Notes: generated by a model from the letters alone, not told the origin. A DNA stretch of 64,000 bases from UMGS902 sp045538895 (GCA_045538895.1 JAZQEH010000028.1:18935-82934), one strand, 5' to 3'; positions 45,481-54,762 are shown, numbered from the stretch's first letter. Program-made: numbers and translations.

Positions 45481-46248
45481 CTATCTATGTTTTTTTCTCC
45501 ATTCGTCGGGAGAGCAGCCCTCGCTTTTGACAAACGTGCGATACAGATTTATATAGCTGCCAAAGCCGCATTCGATGCTGATACTGTATAGCGAACTTTC
45601 TGAATTCTGCAAAAGCTGCTTCGCCATGCCTATTTTTATATCTGTAATATATGCATGCGGAGGTTTCCCCGTTTCTTTTTTGAATATACTGATAATGTGA
45701 TTTTTGCTATACCCACAGCGTGCCGCGATCGCTTCAAGCGAAAACGGGCGGCGGATATCTCTGGTTACCTCTGAAATAACCTTTGCAACAACCTCGTTAG
45801 AGCTGCCTTTATCCTGATGCCTTTTCAAAAGCGATAGAATTTTATAGAAGACCGCAGATTTTTCAATCATGCTTGCACCGGTCATACGCAAAGTTTCAAG
45901 TTCATTGAAATAAGGAAAAAGCTCGGCAAAATCAACTTTACCCCGAATAGGCAGGGACTCCTCCTCGTCGGCAGTATATTCGCAGTCGGTCCACTGTATA
46001 AAAAAGTATTTCGGGGAATCGCTTTCAAGCAACCCCTCCTGCAAAAGCCCATGCCGCTGAATATAATACTCACCTGCATGCACTTCAACAGGCACACCGT
46101 CTTCGCGAAAACGAAGTACCCCCTCAAAAACCATTACAAGCACGTCCCACTTGTAAACTCTCGTCAGGTGTCTTTCGTGCTTTTCAAAATATCTGAAAGA
46201 GGAGTAAGCGTAAAGCGGTAATTTTTTCAAAGAAAGTCTTTTTTTCAT
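45481..46248 (-). CDS. AraC-family transcriptional regulator
   Basis: 255 residues. N-terminal cupin-type sensing domain (VLVMVFEGVLRFREDGVPVEVHAGEYYIQRHGLLQEG) and C-terminal double helix-turn-helix (SLEAIAARCGYSKNHIISIFKKETGKPPHAYITDIKIGMAKQLLQ... SIECGFGSYINLYRTFVKSEGCSPDEWR). ATGA overlap with the preceding subtilase gene makes the two translationally coupled. Possible targets: the subtilase itself or the lipoprotein gene downstream. Ribosome site GGGGGA. Confidence 0.9.
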   Translation of the reverse strand: MKKRLSLKKLPLYAYSSFRYFEKHERHLTRVYKWDVLVMVFEGVLRFREDGVPVEVHAGEYYIQRHGLLQEGLLESDSPKYFFIQWTDCEYTADEEESLPIRGKVDFAELFPYFNELETLRMTGASMIEKSAVFYKILSLLKRHQDKGSSNEVVAKVISEVTRDIRRPFSLEAIAARCGYSKNHIISIFKKETGKPPHAYITDIKIGMAKQLLQNSESSLYSISIECGFGSYINLYRTFVKSEGCSPDEWRKKHR

Positions 46249-47954
46249 ATAATCCCCCTTTCTGCATAATTATAGCACACCTTTTCTGCAATGTAAATAA
46301 AAACATCAAAGCCGTTGTCGGCTTTGATGTTCAGGATAATCATAATTGAGTTCAATACGTCTTTTATATCTAACACCGCATCGTTTGACGAATCTGCCGC
46401 AGCTTTATCTATAACAACGTTTTCACCTGTTATATAGCGTACCGTCCGCAAAACGTCAAGCAATGCAACTTCTCCGTCTGCAGTAGCATCACCGTACTGC
46501 ACAATACTCTTTTCGCATATTGCGTAAATGCCGTCCGTATCGGCGGTGAATGAAATCGTGCCGTTTTCGCAAGTGTGCGGAATCTCTACAAGAAAGTCAC
46601 CGTCGACACGGTAAACCGTGCCGCAGTCAGCGAACTCGTACCATATTTTGCCGCTTTGCACCTCAATAAGCGAAAAACGTGTATCCCCTGCCCTTGCAGC
46701 AACGCTTTCATAAACGTCGCCCTCAAAAACTTCGGTTATACCGGCAAGTTTCTTTATAAGCGTATCAAGGTTAAGCACGCCATAGCCGTAATACACGTCA
46801 TATCCGGCGTCACCGTAATCGGTTACGGTTTGTTTCAGCAACTCAAGAAAACCGTCGCCGTCAAGTGAATCATCCGCCTGTTTTGCTATTGCCGCTGCTG
46901 CGGCAACAACCGGGCTTGCATAAGACGTTCCGCTATCAATCCAATAGGTTTGTGCCGGCTCGGTATACCATTTTCCGCTTTCGGAAAACGGATAAATTCC
47001 TGCAACGCTTCCGCCCGGTGCGCTTACGTCAACGCTTGTATTGCATTGCGAGAATGATGAACGGACAATAGTTTCGCCGCTTTTGCTGACACTGCCTACA
47101 CCGATGACGTTATCGCAATTTGCAGGATATTTAAACGAGGAATCACCGTCATTTCCCGCGGCGGCAACAATTATCACTCCCTTGTCTGCGGCATAATTTA
47201 CCGCATCCTGCAATCTCGTGCTTTTACTGCCGATTCCAAGGCTTACGTTGATAACGTCCGCACCGTTGTCGGCGGCATATTCGATAGCATCTGCAAGCTT
47301 TGAAACCGTTGCACCCTTGTCATATGCAGAGTCATATGGATATTTGTCGCACACGTATTCTGTACTGTCCATGCAACGCAAGACCATAAGAGTTGCGCCG
47401 CTTGCAACAGATGCAAGTCCGATACTGTTATCGGTTACAGCGGCAATCTGACTTGAAACAAACGTTCCGTGCCCTCTTCTGTCACGGAAATAATCAGCCG
47501 AGTGTGTGCCGTCACCAAGAAAGTTTTTGGAATACGGAGAAATACTTGCATCTACAAAATCTTCATGGTAAACATCAAGCCCCGTATCAATCACCGCAAC
47601 CGTAACACCGCTTGCATCATACCCAAAAGAGTAAAGTGACAAATAGTTTATAGCTTCAAGAGTCCATTGATATGAATAATATCTGTCGCTCGGTACGTCG
47701 CCAAGAAGCTCAAGACAGTAGTTTGGCTCGCTGTATTCAACCGTTCCGCTTTTCAAAAGCGACTGCAAATACTCCTCGTCATATACAAGATACAGGTTGT
47801 CCTCTGCGGATATTTCCTCAATACAATCTTCCTCGGCAGAAAACAACATAATGGGTGTTTCGTTGAATTTTACTATGTATCCTTCATATTCTCCGGCACT
47901 CACCGCAAGGCAAAAAGCGGCTATGCAAAAAAGAATCAACACAAATTTTTTCAC
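46245..47954 (-). CDS. Secreted subtilisin-like serine protease (S8) with dockerin
   Basis: 569 residues from a GTG start. Signal peptide (VKKFVLILFCIAAFCLAVSA), propeptide (about 30-95), S8 catalytic domain with Asp123 (AVIDTGLD), His162 (RGHGTFVS), Asn268 (AAAGNDG) and Ser344 (SGTSYASPVV). A short beta domain is followed by a type I dockerin (YGDATADGEVALLDVLRTVRY... AADSSNDAVLDIKDVLNSIMIIL); a non-typical 25-residue tail follows. A TTG start 30 bases upstream is unlikely as it lies at the transcript start. Docked extracellular protease, function in protein turnover or proprotein processing is inference. Confidence 0.88.
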   Translation of the reverse strand: MKKFVLILFCIAAFCLAVSAGEYEGYIVKFNETPIMLFSAEEDCIEEISAEDNLYLVYDEEYLQSLLKSGTVEYSEPNYCLELLGDVPSDRYYSYQWTLEAINYLSLYSFGYDASGVTVAVIDTGLDVYHEDFVDASISPYSKNFLGDGTHSADYFRDRRGHGTFVSSQIAAVTDNSIGLASVASGATLMVLRCMDSTEYVCDKYPYDSAYDKGATVSKLADAIEYAADNGADVINVSLGIGSKSTRLQDAVNYAADKGVIIVAAAGNDGDSSFKYPANCDNVIGVGSVSKSGETIVRSSFSQCNTSVDVSAPGGSVAGIYPFSESGKWYTEPAQTYWIDSGTSYASPVVAAAAAIAKQADDSLDGDGFLELLKQTVTDYGDAGYDVYYGYGVLNLDTLIKKLAGITEVFEGDVYESVAARAGDTRFSLIEVQSGKIWYEFADCGTVYRVDGDFLVEIPHTCENGTISFTADTDGIYAICEKSIVQYGDATADGEVALLDVLRTVRYITGENVVIDKAAADSSNDAVLDIKDVLNSIMIILNIKADNGFDVFIYIAEKVCYNYAERGII

Positions 47955-47988
47955 GTTGCACCCCCATGCCATACTTCTTTTCAACTGA

Positions 47989-48017
47989 ATTATACCATAC
48001 TGAAATTACAGTGTAAA
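47989..48017 (-). promoter_or_regulatory. Promoter of the subtilase-AraC operon
   Basis: Minus strand TTTACA (48017-48012), 17 bases ending TGG, TATAAT (47994-47989). Confidence 0.75.
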
Positions 48018-48032
48018 GATTGATTTTACAAA

Positions 48033-48764
48033 CTATAACAGTTCCTCAAACACATCGGATATTGACTCCCTGATTACATATTCCGCCTTACTGTCATACG
48101 GTGTCGGTGTGTAGTTAATTATTATAAGATGTTTTCCCGTAAAGCTGTCCACGAGCGATGCAGCAGGATACACCTTTAGCGACGAACCTCCGGCTATAAG
48201 CACGTCGGCATTCATAACCTCGTTTTCGGCATCGGCAAAGGCAAAGCCGTCAAGCCTCTCGCCGTAAAGAACGATATCGGGACGTATAATCCCTTTACAG
48301 TCATCACAAACGGGAATACAGTCAGAGATGTCAAGACAATCTTTGTCATAGCTCTTTTTGCATTTATCGCAATAAAATCTGTTCGCCGTTCCGTGAAGTT
48401 CGATAACACGGTTGCTGCCTGCCTCCTGGTGAAGACCGTCGATGTTCTGCGTGATAACGGTTTTTATAATGCCCCTTTTTTCAAGTTCTGCCAGAGCTTT
48501 GTGCGTGCGGTTGGGCTTTGCATTTTTGAAAACCATGTTCTTTCTGTAATATTCATAAAAACGTGCAGGCTCATTAAGCAAACATTCTCTGCTCAAATAA
48601 TACTCATTGTTTGCACCGTCGCCCGCATAAAGTCCGCCGTTACCCCTGAAATCGGGTATTCCGCTGTCGGTTGACACACCAGCACCGCCAAAAAACACGG
48701 CATGCTTTGCACCATGCAGTATTTCCCTTATGTGCAGTATATCTTTTTTGTATTCTTCTTTCAT
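48033..48764 (-). CDS. NAD-dependent protein deacylase (sirtuin)
   Basis: 243 residues, SIR2 family. GGAGVSTDSGIPDFRG (NAD-binding), QNIDGLHQEAGSNRVIELHG with the catalytic His, and four zinc cysteines (CDKCKKSY, CDDCKG). Removes acyl groups from lysine, coupling to NAD hydrolysis. Monocistronic. Confidence 0.93.
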   Translation of the reverse strand: MKEEYKKDILHIREILHGAKHAVFFGGAGVSTDSGIPDFRGNGGLYAGDGANNEYYLSRECLLNEPARFYEYYRKNMVFKNAKPNRTHKALAELEKRGIIKTVITQNIDGLHQEAGSNRVIELHGTANRFYCDKCKKSYDKDCLDISDCIPVCDDCKGIIRPDIVLYGERLDGFAFADAENEVMNADVLIAGGSSLKVYPAASLVDSFTGKHLIIINYTPTPYDSKAEYVIRESISDVFEELL

Positions 48765-48796
48765 TTCGTCCTCAAATTCTTTATATACATTTTATA

Positions 48797-48825
48797 CTAT
48801 TATCATAGCACTCTAGCACTGTAAA
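48797..48825 (-). promoter_or_regulatory. Promoter of the sirtuin gene
   Basis: Minus strand TTTACA (48825-48820), 17 bases ending TGA, TAATAG (48802-48797). Confidence 0.5.
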
Positions 48826-48847
48826 TGCAAGTGGCTACATTTTTCTC

Positions 48848-48876
48848 TTGCCTAATTCTCTTTTTAATGTTAGAAT
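48848..48876 (+). promoter_or_regulatory. Promoter of rnhA
   Basis: TTGCCT (48848-48853), 17 bases ending TGT, TAGAAT (48871-48876); extended -10. Confidence 0.75.
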
Positions 48877-48899
48877 AGTTTAGAAAGCGAGGGAGTGCG

Positions 48900-49337
48900 A
48901 TGAAAAAGGTAGAAATTTATACCGACGGTGCATGCAAGGGCAATCCAGGCCCCGGCGGTTACGGTGCAGTTCTGGTCTATGCAGGACATGAAAAAGAGTT
49001 TTCGGGCGGCGAAGCACTCACCACCAATAACCGAATGGAGCTGCTCGGTGCAATAGTCGCTCTTTCTGCACTGAAAGAACCCTGTGAAGTGGCACTCACC
49101 TCCGACTCAAAATATCTCGTTGATGCAGTAACAAAACGTTGGGTATACTCCTGGCGTGACAAGGGCTGGAAAAAGTCAGACGGCAAAGCAGCACTCAACG
49201 TTGACCTGTGGGAACGGCTGCTTGCACTGCTCGAAATACACTCCGTCACCTTTAACTGGATAAAAGGTCATGCAGGCCACCCCTACAACGAGCGTTGTGA
49301 TACGCTTGCAGTTAAAGAAGCCGAAAAATTCATATAA
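48900..49337 (+). CDS. rnhA: Ribonuclease HI
   Basis: 145 residues. Cleaves RNA in RNA-DNA hybrids. Catalytic carboxylates Asp9 ([12 protein letters not shown]), Glu47 (NNRMELL), Asp69 (LTSDSKYL) and Asp134 (RCDTLA), with His124 ([13 protein letters not shown]) in the flexible loop; the basic handle region [12 protein letters not shown] is present, so it is the bacterial full-length type. Ribosome site GAGGGAG. Confidence 0.96.
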   Translation: MKKVEIYTDGACKGNPGPGGYGAVLVYAGHEKEFSGGEALTTNNRMELLGAIVALSALKEPCEVALTSDSKYLVDAVTKRWVYSWRDKGWKKSDGKAALNVDLWERLLALLEIHSVTFNWIKGHAGHPYNERCDTLAVKEAEKFI

Positions 49338-49345
49338 ACACGAAT

Positions 49346-49398
49346 AAAAAAATCCTCTTTGCCATATTTTTTAATAACACGGCGAAGGAGGATTTTTT
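49346..49398 (+). terminator. rnhA terminator hairpin whose 3' arm holds the next gene's ribosome site
   Basis: A7-TCCTC-TTT-GCC (49346-49363) pairs with GGC-GAAG-GAGGA-T6 (49381-49398), one bulged G, loop of 17. The AAGGAGG of the DUF4830 gene (49385-49391) is entirely inside the stem and the T-run abuts its ATG. Confidence 0.8.
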
Positions 49399-49878
49399 AT
49401 GTTTGTCCGTTCTATACACATGAGCACGCTGAGGCTGATATCTATCGCCGCACTTGCGGTGCTTGCAATAGTTGCACTTGTGCTTTTTATTCCGTCAAAT
49501 GACACGTCTGTAATAAGCGAGGTTGCAAACTCCACCGAGATACGCTTTGACAAAATCAAAACCGACAGCGACAGAATAAACTTTTTGTCGCAGTTCGGCT
49601 ACACAGTGGACGCAACGCCAATAGAAAGCGTAGAGGTCACGATTCCGAAAGATTTCGACAAGGTTTTTGCGGCATATAACGAGCTGCAGAAAAAAGAAGG
49701 ACTTGACCTTGGCAGATACAAGGGCAAAACCGCCACACGTTACACCTACAAGGTTACAAACTATTCAGGCTATGACGACACGGTTTACGCAAACCTCATC
49801 CTTTACAAAAACAAAGTAATAGGCGCCGACGTATGCTCTGCAAATCCCAACGGCTTTGCACACGGCTTAACACGATAA
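49399..49878 (+). CDS. DUF4830 domain membrane protein
   Basis: 159 residues. One N-terminal membrane helix (LRLISIAALAVLAIVALVLFI) then an extracytoplasmic DUF4830 domain with the conserved segments FLSQFGYTVD, EVTIPKDFDKVFAAYNELQKKEGLDLGRYKGK and VYANLILYKNKVIGADVCS. Function unknown. Translation may be controlled by the hairpin described at 49346. Its own 3' end runs straight into repeat family 2. Confidence 0.82.
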   Translation: MFVRSIHMSTLRLISIAALAVLAIVALVLFIPSNDTSVISEVANSTEIRFDKIKTDSDRINFLSQFGYTVDATPIESVEVTIPKDFDKVFAAYNELQKKEGLDLGRYKGKTATRYTYKVTNYSGYDDTVYANLILYKNKVIGADVCSANPNGFAHGLTR

Positions 49879-50084
49879 AAAGGACTCCTCACGGAGTCCT
49901 TCAGAGCGCTGACAAACACGTCAGACCGCAAGTAAAAATAAAAGCAAAGGGAATAAGAACAAATAATTTTCCACTTCGTATTAAAAACAAAATGCGGCAA
50001 GGGCTTTTTAAGCCCTTGCCGTTACTTGCTTTTTCGGCTTTTTGTCTCTACCGTACACATAAAAGGACTCCTCACGGAGTCCTT
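49878..50084. repeat. Dispersed intergenic repeat, family 2, copy B, bracketed by identical hairpins
   Basis: Core 49902-50058, inverted relative to 25184-25343. It is flanked by two identical 24-base direct repeats (49878-49901 and 50061-50084), each the hairpin AAGGACTCC-TCAC-GGAGTCCTT; these differ entirely from the flanking hairpins of copy A. Only the distal hairpin is followed by T-run (TCCTTTTC), which can end transcription of the DUF4830 gene and, read the other way, of the gene at 50092. Confidence 0.8.
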
Positions 50085-50091
50085 TTCATAA

Positions 50092-51897
50092 TTATTTTAC
50101 AAGAGTTGCTGTATTGGTCTTTGCATCCCATGCAATGTTATCGTTGGAAACGCCGAGAGCGTTAGCGATTGCACGTACGGGGAGGTATGTGCGGTTGCTC
50201 TCGATAATTGCAGGAGAGTCAAGCTCAACTCTCTGACCGTTAACGGTCATGTAAGGCTTGTCGATAGTTACAACAATTGTAGTAGTTGCATTGGAAAGAG
50301 TTGCAGTTCTTGTTTCTGCACTCCACTTGATACCGTCATTTGCAACGCCGAAAGCATTTGCAAGGAATCTTACGGGAAGCATTGTGCGGTTGTTGCGGTT
50401 GATAGGAGCTGCATCAAGAGTCTGTGCCTTACCGTTGATGTAAGCGGTGGTGGAATTAATGGTAAGTTTAACCTCGGTCTTGGGAGCAGCTTCGCCGAAT
50501 GTAGAAATTACAAGATTGTCAAACGAGGTAGCGTTAAGGTTGTTAAGACCTGCGTTTGTAGCCTTGCTGCGGAGACGGAAGCCGAATGTACCCTTATTCC
50601 AGATATTGTTGCTTTCGCACCACTGCCAGAGAACCTTGCCGCTTGCCTTATCGGTGATTGTAAGCTGGAGGAGGTTACCCTTTGCAGCCATCTGGAGATG
50701 GATGTTAGAGCCGGGGGTAAGGCAAGCCTTGGAAACTTCAATGTTACCTGTAAGCCACTTGCCGTCAGCCTGACATGCGCCGAGTGCGCCGAGAGTACCG
50801 TCATTGGAGATAAAGCCCATGTAACCGTAGAAAGCGTCATCAGCAGCACCGGTAACCTTGGTTAGGTCTGAACGCATAATGATACCGCCCTGAGTCTGGG
50901 TGAGGTTCATATCAACGTCAACCACATAGTCCTTAAGCTCGGTGAGCTTTGCATCGCCTGCATAAAGGATATAGGACTGTGCGCCCTCAGTACCTGCGGA
51001 GAGGTAAAGCTGACCGCCGTAAACTGCCCATGTACCTCTGTACTGAACGAAATCCTTGATATCTGCAGCGGTATCGAAGGTGTTGGTGTACACGGGAACA
51101 AGGTTGGATGTGTCAATAGTGTTGGTGGGATTTACAGCAGGAGTTGTAGGAGTGGTTGTTGTGCCTCCTGCAACAGTTGCTTCGTTTGCGGTAGTAACCT
51201 TGAAGTTATCAAAGTATGCAACGCCTGCAGAATATGCATCGTTTGCCTTCATACCTGCACGCATACGGAGACCGAAGGTACCTTCAGTCCAACCCTGGTC
51301 AGCGGCAGCATTTGAGCCGATGGTGTAGGAGTAGTCATAAACGGTCTTACCGTTCTGGAGGTTGGTTGCAAGAACGTGAATCTTGTCGCCCTTAACGGTA
51401 ACCTTAATGTGTACGTCAGAAGCAATGTTCATGTTGCCTGTCTTACCAACGTTAATGTTGCCCTTCCAGGCGTTTGCATTGTCAGCCGAGCCAAGTGCAA
51501 CACAGTTTGCATTGTTTGCAACAAATGCAACGTAGCCCTGGAAGCCGTTCTGCTTGTCGGTAACTGCGTCCTGATCTGCACGGAAAATGATACCGCCCGC
51601 AGTCTGAACGTTCATGTAGTCAACCTCAAGGATGTAATCCTTGTAGGTTTCCTTTGCCTGATAAATAATGTGAGCAAAGGAAGTGTCAACAGATGCACCC
51701 TCAGAAGTGGTGAAACTATCGGTGAGGTAAAGACCGCCGTCCTTGATTTCCCAAACCATGCGATACTGCTTGAAATCGCTGAGAGTGGAAGGATCGGAGA
51801 AGTCATTTTCATAAATCACGGTTTCAGCCGCGAATGCGCCGATAGCAAGAGCAGCAATCATAGCTACCATGCAAAGGCTTACTAAAAACTTTTTCAT
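50092..51897 (-). CDS. Secreted protein with two jelly-roll domains and copper-amine-oxidase-type stalk domains
   Basis: 601 residues. Signal peptide (MKKFLVSLCMVAMIAALAIGAFA). Two related beta-sandwich domains, about 27-235 and 262-470, each opening with YENDFSDPSTLSDFKQYRMVWEIKDGGLYL or its counterpart YTNTFDTAADIKDFVQYRGTWAVYGGQLYL; this is the concanavalin-like fold of LamG/DUF1080-type glycan-binding domains. Residues about 480-601 are two 'stalk' repeats of the copper amine oxidase N-terminal type (INRNNRTMLPVRFLANAFG, IESNRTYLPVRAIANALG), common in clostridial surface proteins. No enzyme motif; probably polysaccharide binding. Ribosome site AGGAGG. Confidence 0.85.
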   Translation of the reverse strand: MKKFLVSLCMVAMIAALAIGAFAAETVIYENDFSDPSTLSDFKQYRMVWEIKDGGLYLTDSFTTSEGASVDTSFAHIIYQAKETYKDYILEVDYMNVQTAGGIIFRADQDAVTDKQNGFQGYVAFVANNANCVALGSADNANAWKGNINVGKTGNMNIASDVHIKVTVKGDKIHVLATNLQNGKTVYDYSYTIGSNAAADQGWTEGTFGLRMRAGMKANDAYSAGVAYFDNFKVTTANEATVAGGTTTTPTTPAVNPTNTIDTSNLVPVYTNTFDTAADIKDFVQYRGTWAVYGGQLYLSAGTEGAQSYILYAGDAKLTELKDYVVDVDMNLTQTQGGIIMRSDLTKVTGAADDAFYGYMGFISNDGTLGALGACQADGKWLTGNIEVSKACLTPGSNIHLQMAAKGNLLQLTITDKASGKVLWQWCESNNIWNKGTFGFRLRSKATNAGLNNLNATSFDNLVISTFGEAAPKTEVKLTINSTTAYINGKAQTLDAAPINRNNRTMLPVRFLANAFGVANDGIKWSAETRTATLSNATTTIVVTIDKPYMTVNGQRVELDSPAIIESNRTYLPVRAIANALGVSNDNIAWDAKTNTATLVK

Positions 51898-52053
51898 TTC
51901 AAAATCCTCCTGAATATTTTTGGAATAAATTCCGTTTTACATATTTATTTTCTCACATTTCAAGGTCAAAGTCAACAGAATATCAGTATAAATACTTCTG
52001 TAAAATGTACAAAAATTACACAAAAGCAAATAAAATCAACCCATTCTTAACCA

Positions 52054-52770
52054 TTATATCTCCATATACTCGCAAAGATATACGCATTTTTCTGCCGTAC
52101 CGTTATCATAACACCTCTGATATGATAAATGTAAGTGTCCGTGAATATGCCATACAGGTGCATGGCGGTAGATAAATCTTGTAATGCCGATAAGCCCAGC
52201 GTGTGCAGCATCGTTTTTGCTATGTTCAAACATGCAGTCATGAGTGAGCAGTACATCCGCCGGCTTCATATCCTCAAGCTGAAACAGGCTTTCATATTGC
52301 GTAAATGACGGAAATATCTTATCCTTATACCTGAAGCTCCCCTCAATGCCTGCAAAGGTTACTCCGTTATATTTAACGGTGCGTCCCGACATTTCCTTTA
52401 TCCCCTCACGCTCATAAAGCTCAAATGAATCGTGATTGCCACGGATCGCCAGTATTCTTTCTTTTGGGATTATCTTAAGTATCTGCTCAAGATCATAGCG
52501 GTCAATATCACCAAGCAGAATACACAGGTCATACTCCGGCACGTTCTTCATAAACGCAGGTAATCTTTCACCGTTAAACGCAAAATAGCCGTGAGTGTCG
52601 GAAATAACGATGAGCTTTAACCCAAGTTTACGATGCTCTGCATGCTTTTTGTTTGCTCGCAGATGCTCTGCATATTCATCATACTTTTCAAGTTCAAACG
52701 GACTGAATCTTTTTGCTTTCCTGATAAATTTGTCATATGTTATCTCTTTTTTCTTTTTCCAAAAGAACAT
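52054..52770 (-). CDS. Metallophosphoesterase (YfcE/MJ0936-like)
   Basis: 238 residues, cytoplasmic. Dimetal motifs in order: VISDTHG, LLGDIDRYD, RGNHDSFE, LTHDCMF and HIHGHLH. Broad-specificity phosphodiesterase family; the physiological substrate is unknown. The last codons are followed by no obvious terminator. Ribosome site AGAGGTG. Confidence 0.88.
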   Translation of the reverse strand: MFFWKKKKEITYDKFIRKAKRFSPFELEKYDEYAEHLRANKKHAEHRKLGLKLIVISDTHGYFAFNGERLPAFMKNVPEYDLCILLGDIDRYDLEQILKIIPKERILAIRGNHDSFELYEREGIKEMSGRTVKYNGVTFAGIEGSFRYKDKIFPSFTQYESLFQLEDMKPADVLLTHDCMFEHSKNDAAHAGLIGITRFIYRHAPVWHIHGHLHLSYQRCYDNGTAEKCVYLCEYMEI

Positions 52771-52858
52771 AAAACACCTCTATATAAACATATCTTTGGC
52801 TTCATTATATCATAATTACAATAAACTTTACATCTTTTTCCCGATTTGCGTTATTATG

Positions 52859-52887
52859 TTGACTCGTTTCCTGTGATATTATATAAT
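52859..52887 (+). promoter_or_regulatory. Promoter of the sialidase-like lipoprotein gene
   Basis: TTGACT (52859-52864), 17 bases, TATAAT (52882-52887). The start point near 52894 rules out an upstream in-frame ATG as start. Confidence 0.85.
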
Positions 52888-52917
52888 GAAAATAAATACA
52901 CTGTCAGGAGAAATATT

Positions 52918-54150
52918 TTGAGAATATTACTGTTTTTTATGGCTACACTGTTTTTACTTTCGACAACTGCATGCAACCGTAATACTGTCACAGATGCCGA
53001 TATCAGCAAAATCATATTTGAAGAAGAAAACGCAACCCCTGCCATTACAAGAGGCGGATATCCGCGTTTTGAGTCGCTTGCAGACGGTACTCTGCTTCTT
53101 TTCAGTGATGGTAACCTCTATAAAAGCAGAGATAACGGCTCAACCTGGAGCCACAGATCCATAACCGAAAATGCAGCCACAGAAGCCGTTTCTGCTACGG
53201 GAACCACGCACAAGCTAAGCCCTGAAAACTGGCAAGGCTTTGTTATGGAGGACGGAACCGTAATGGTTTCATACCGTTCACGCACAAAAGACTATACCGA
53301 GGGAGAATTCTATACCTCAATCCGTGTTATGACTTCCACCGACAATGCAGAAACGTTCAAAGACGAGGTTATTATTACCGAGGCTACAACCAACAGTTTT
53401 CACGGCTTCTGGGAGCCGTTTATGATTCAACCTGACAAAAACACCGTTCTTTTGTTCTATTCGGATGACCTTAATGTAAATTTGTGGTCTCAACAGAACA
53501 TAGTTTATCATGAGTATAACATTGCCTCAAAAACTTGGAGCGACTCCACCGTTGCCATAAACGGAGTTAAACGCAATTCACGTGACGGAATGCCCGTTAT
53601 CACAAAGTTAAAAGACGGCGGATATGCAATGGTAATCGAAACGCAGGACTACCACAACCGTTTTCACTCGCTTACTTTCGGAAAAAGTGTATTTGTAATC
53701 AGCATTTCACTCTCAAAAGACGGAAAAGTGTGGTCGCCTCCGGTACCGACGGTTGCTCCCGAAAACATACGTGGCAATAATCGCTGTGCAGCTCCGTTTG
53801 TAACTACCCTGCCCGATGGCAGAATCGTCATTTCATATATGACCGAAGACGGCTTCAACGGCACAAGAGTCAGCAATGAGGTTTTGAACTGTGTGTACGG
53901 TGCGGCGATTTCAAATGATGCTATAACCGCTGATACAAAGCTTACCTCCACCACCGGCGGTGCTGCCGACGGTTTTACTACTCTGCCCGATATTTTCGAT
54001 GATCCCGTAAACGGTTATATGATTTGGAACACTGTTTTCTGTGACGGAAAATATGTGTATTTTGCAGGCGGTTCGGGAACAAACGACAACTCGGTCGCAC
54101 CGTCGCTCCGAATACGCCGTGCCGATGTAACAAAGCTTTTGAACAAATGA
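52918..54150 (+). CDS. Sialidase-superfamily (BNR/Asp-box) lipoprotein
   Basis: 410 residues from a TTG start with AGGAG seven bases upstream. Lipoprotein signal (LLFFMATLFLLSTTAC). The body has the six-bladed beta-propeller pattern with Asp boxes: SRDNGSTW is canonical, STDNAETF and LSKDGKVW are looser copies, and RYPRFESLADGTLLLF at the N-terminal arginine strand. Related to exo-sialidases and glycan-active propeller lipoproteins; the catalytic Tyr/Glu pair could not be assigned with confidence. Confidence 0.78.
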   Translation: MRILLFFMATLFLLSTTACNRNTVTDADISKIIFEEENATPAITRGGYPRFESLADGTLLLFSDGNLYKSRDNGSTWSHRSITENAATEAVSATGTTHKLSPENWQGFVMEDGTVMVSYRSRTKDYTEGEFYTSIRVMTSTDNAETFKDEVIITEATTNSFHGFWEPFMIQPDKNTVLLFYSDDLNVNLWSQQNIVYHEYNIASKTWSDSTVAINGVKRNSRDGMPVITKLKDGGYAMVIETQDYHNRFHSLTFGKSVFVISISLSKDGKVWSPPVPTVAPENIRGNNRCAAPFVTTLPDGRIVISYMTEDGFNGTRVSNEVLNCVYGAAISNDAITADTKLTSTTGGAADGFTTLPDIFDDPVNGYMIWNTVFCDGKYVYFAGGSGTNDNSVAPSLRIRRADVTKLLNK

Positions 54151-54157
54151 AAAAGAC

Positions 54158-54190
54158 AAAACCGACACTTTTTTTGAAGTGTCGGTTTTT
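54158..54190 (+). terminator. Terminator of the sialidase-like gene
   Basis: 13-bp stem AAAACCGACACTT / AAGTGTCGGTTTT, loop of six, T-run to 54190. Confidence 0.9.
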
Positions 54191-54255
54191 TAGTTCAGTT
54201 TACACTCCTATCGGATACCGTAAGTTTTTCGGCATGACCGTCGCAAAGCGGTTTG

Positions 54256-54762
54256 TCATTCCTTTTCTTCCATTAAAAAAAGTTTTACAAGTTCAGACAT
54301 TGATTCTATGGGTAAAAAATTGCTTTGGTTATCGCTTGAATAAATGCTTTCACCCGAATCGTATTCAACGTGGATTCTTGCACCGTACATATCGGGAAGG
54401 CCGCTGACACGGTGCTCCATACCGTTATACTTCGCAAAATCATATTTGCGTACTATTTTTTGAAGTTCTTTCAAGAAGCTATCTTCTGTGACAAACTCAA
54501 GCTTCTTTCCGTCCCCGTAACGTGTACGCAATTCAAACTTGCAGTTAACCGTGCCGCCTGTAAGTTTTGCACAAAGCGTATACACCCCGTGTTCTATCGG
54601 TATATCATCACATATAGCCACGGTTGAAAACACACAAGAAAAGCTGACTATGTTTTCGGAAACAACCGTTTTAGGAGCATTACGGTCTATACGTGTCACT
54701 ACGCCGCCGTCCACGCAATCTGTAGGTCTTTTCATAAAAAGCGATTTCAAAAAACGTATCAT
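54256..54762 (-). CDS. Hypothetical protein, last gene of the SLH/DUF6935 operon
   Basis: 168 residues, ATG at 54762 after AGAGG. No signal peptide; alternating beta strands (GVYTLCAKLTGGTVNCKFELRTRYGDGKKLEFV) and a helix FLKELQKIVRKYDF. Function not recognised. ATGA overlap with the preceding gene. Confidence 0.6.
   Translation of the reverse strand: MIRFLKSLFMKRPTDCVDGGVVTRIDRNAPKTVVSENIVSFSCVFSTVAICDDIPIEHGVYTLCAKLTGGTVNCKFELRTRYGDGKKLEFVTEDSFLKELQKIVRKYDFAKYNGMEHRVSGLPDMYGARIHVEYDSGESIYSSDNQSNFLPIESMSELVKLFLMEEKE

Noticed and set aside
52846..52917. Upstream ATG for the sialidase-like lipoprotein
   Set aside because: It lies before the promoter; TTG at 52918 after AGGAG yields a proper lipoprotein signal.
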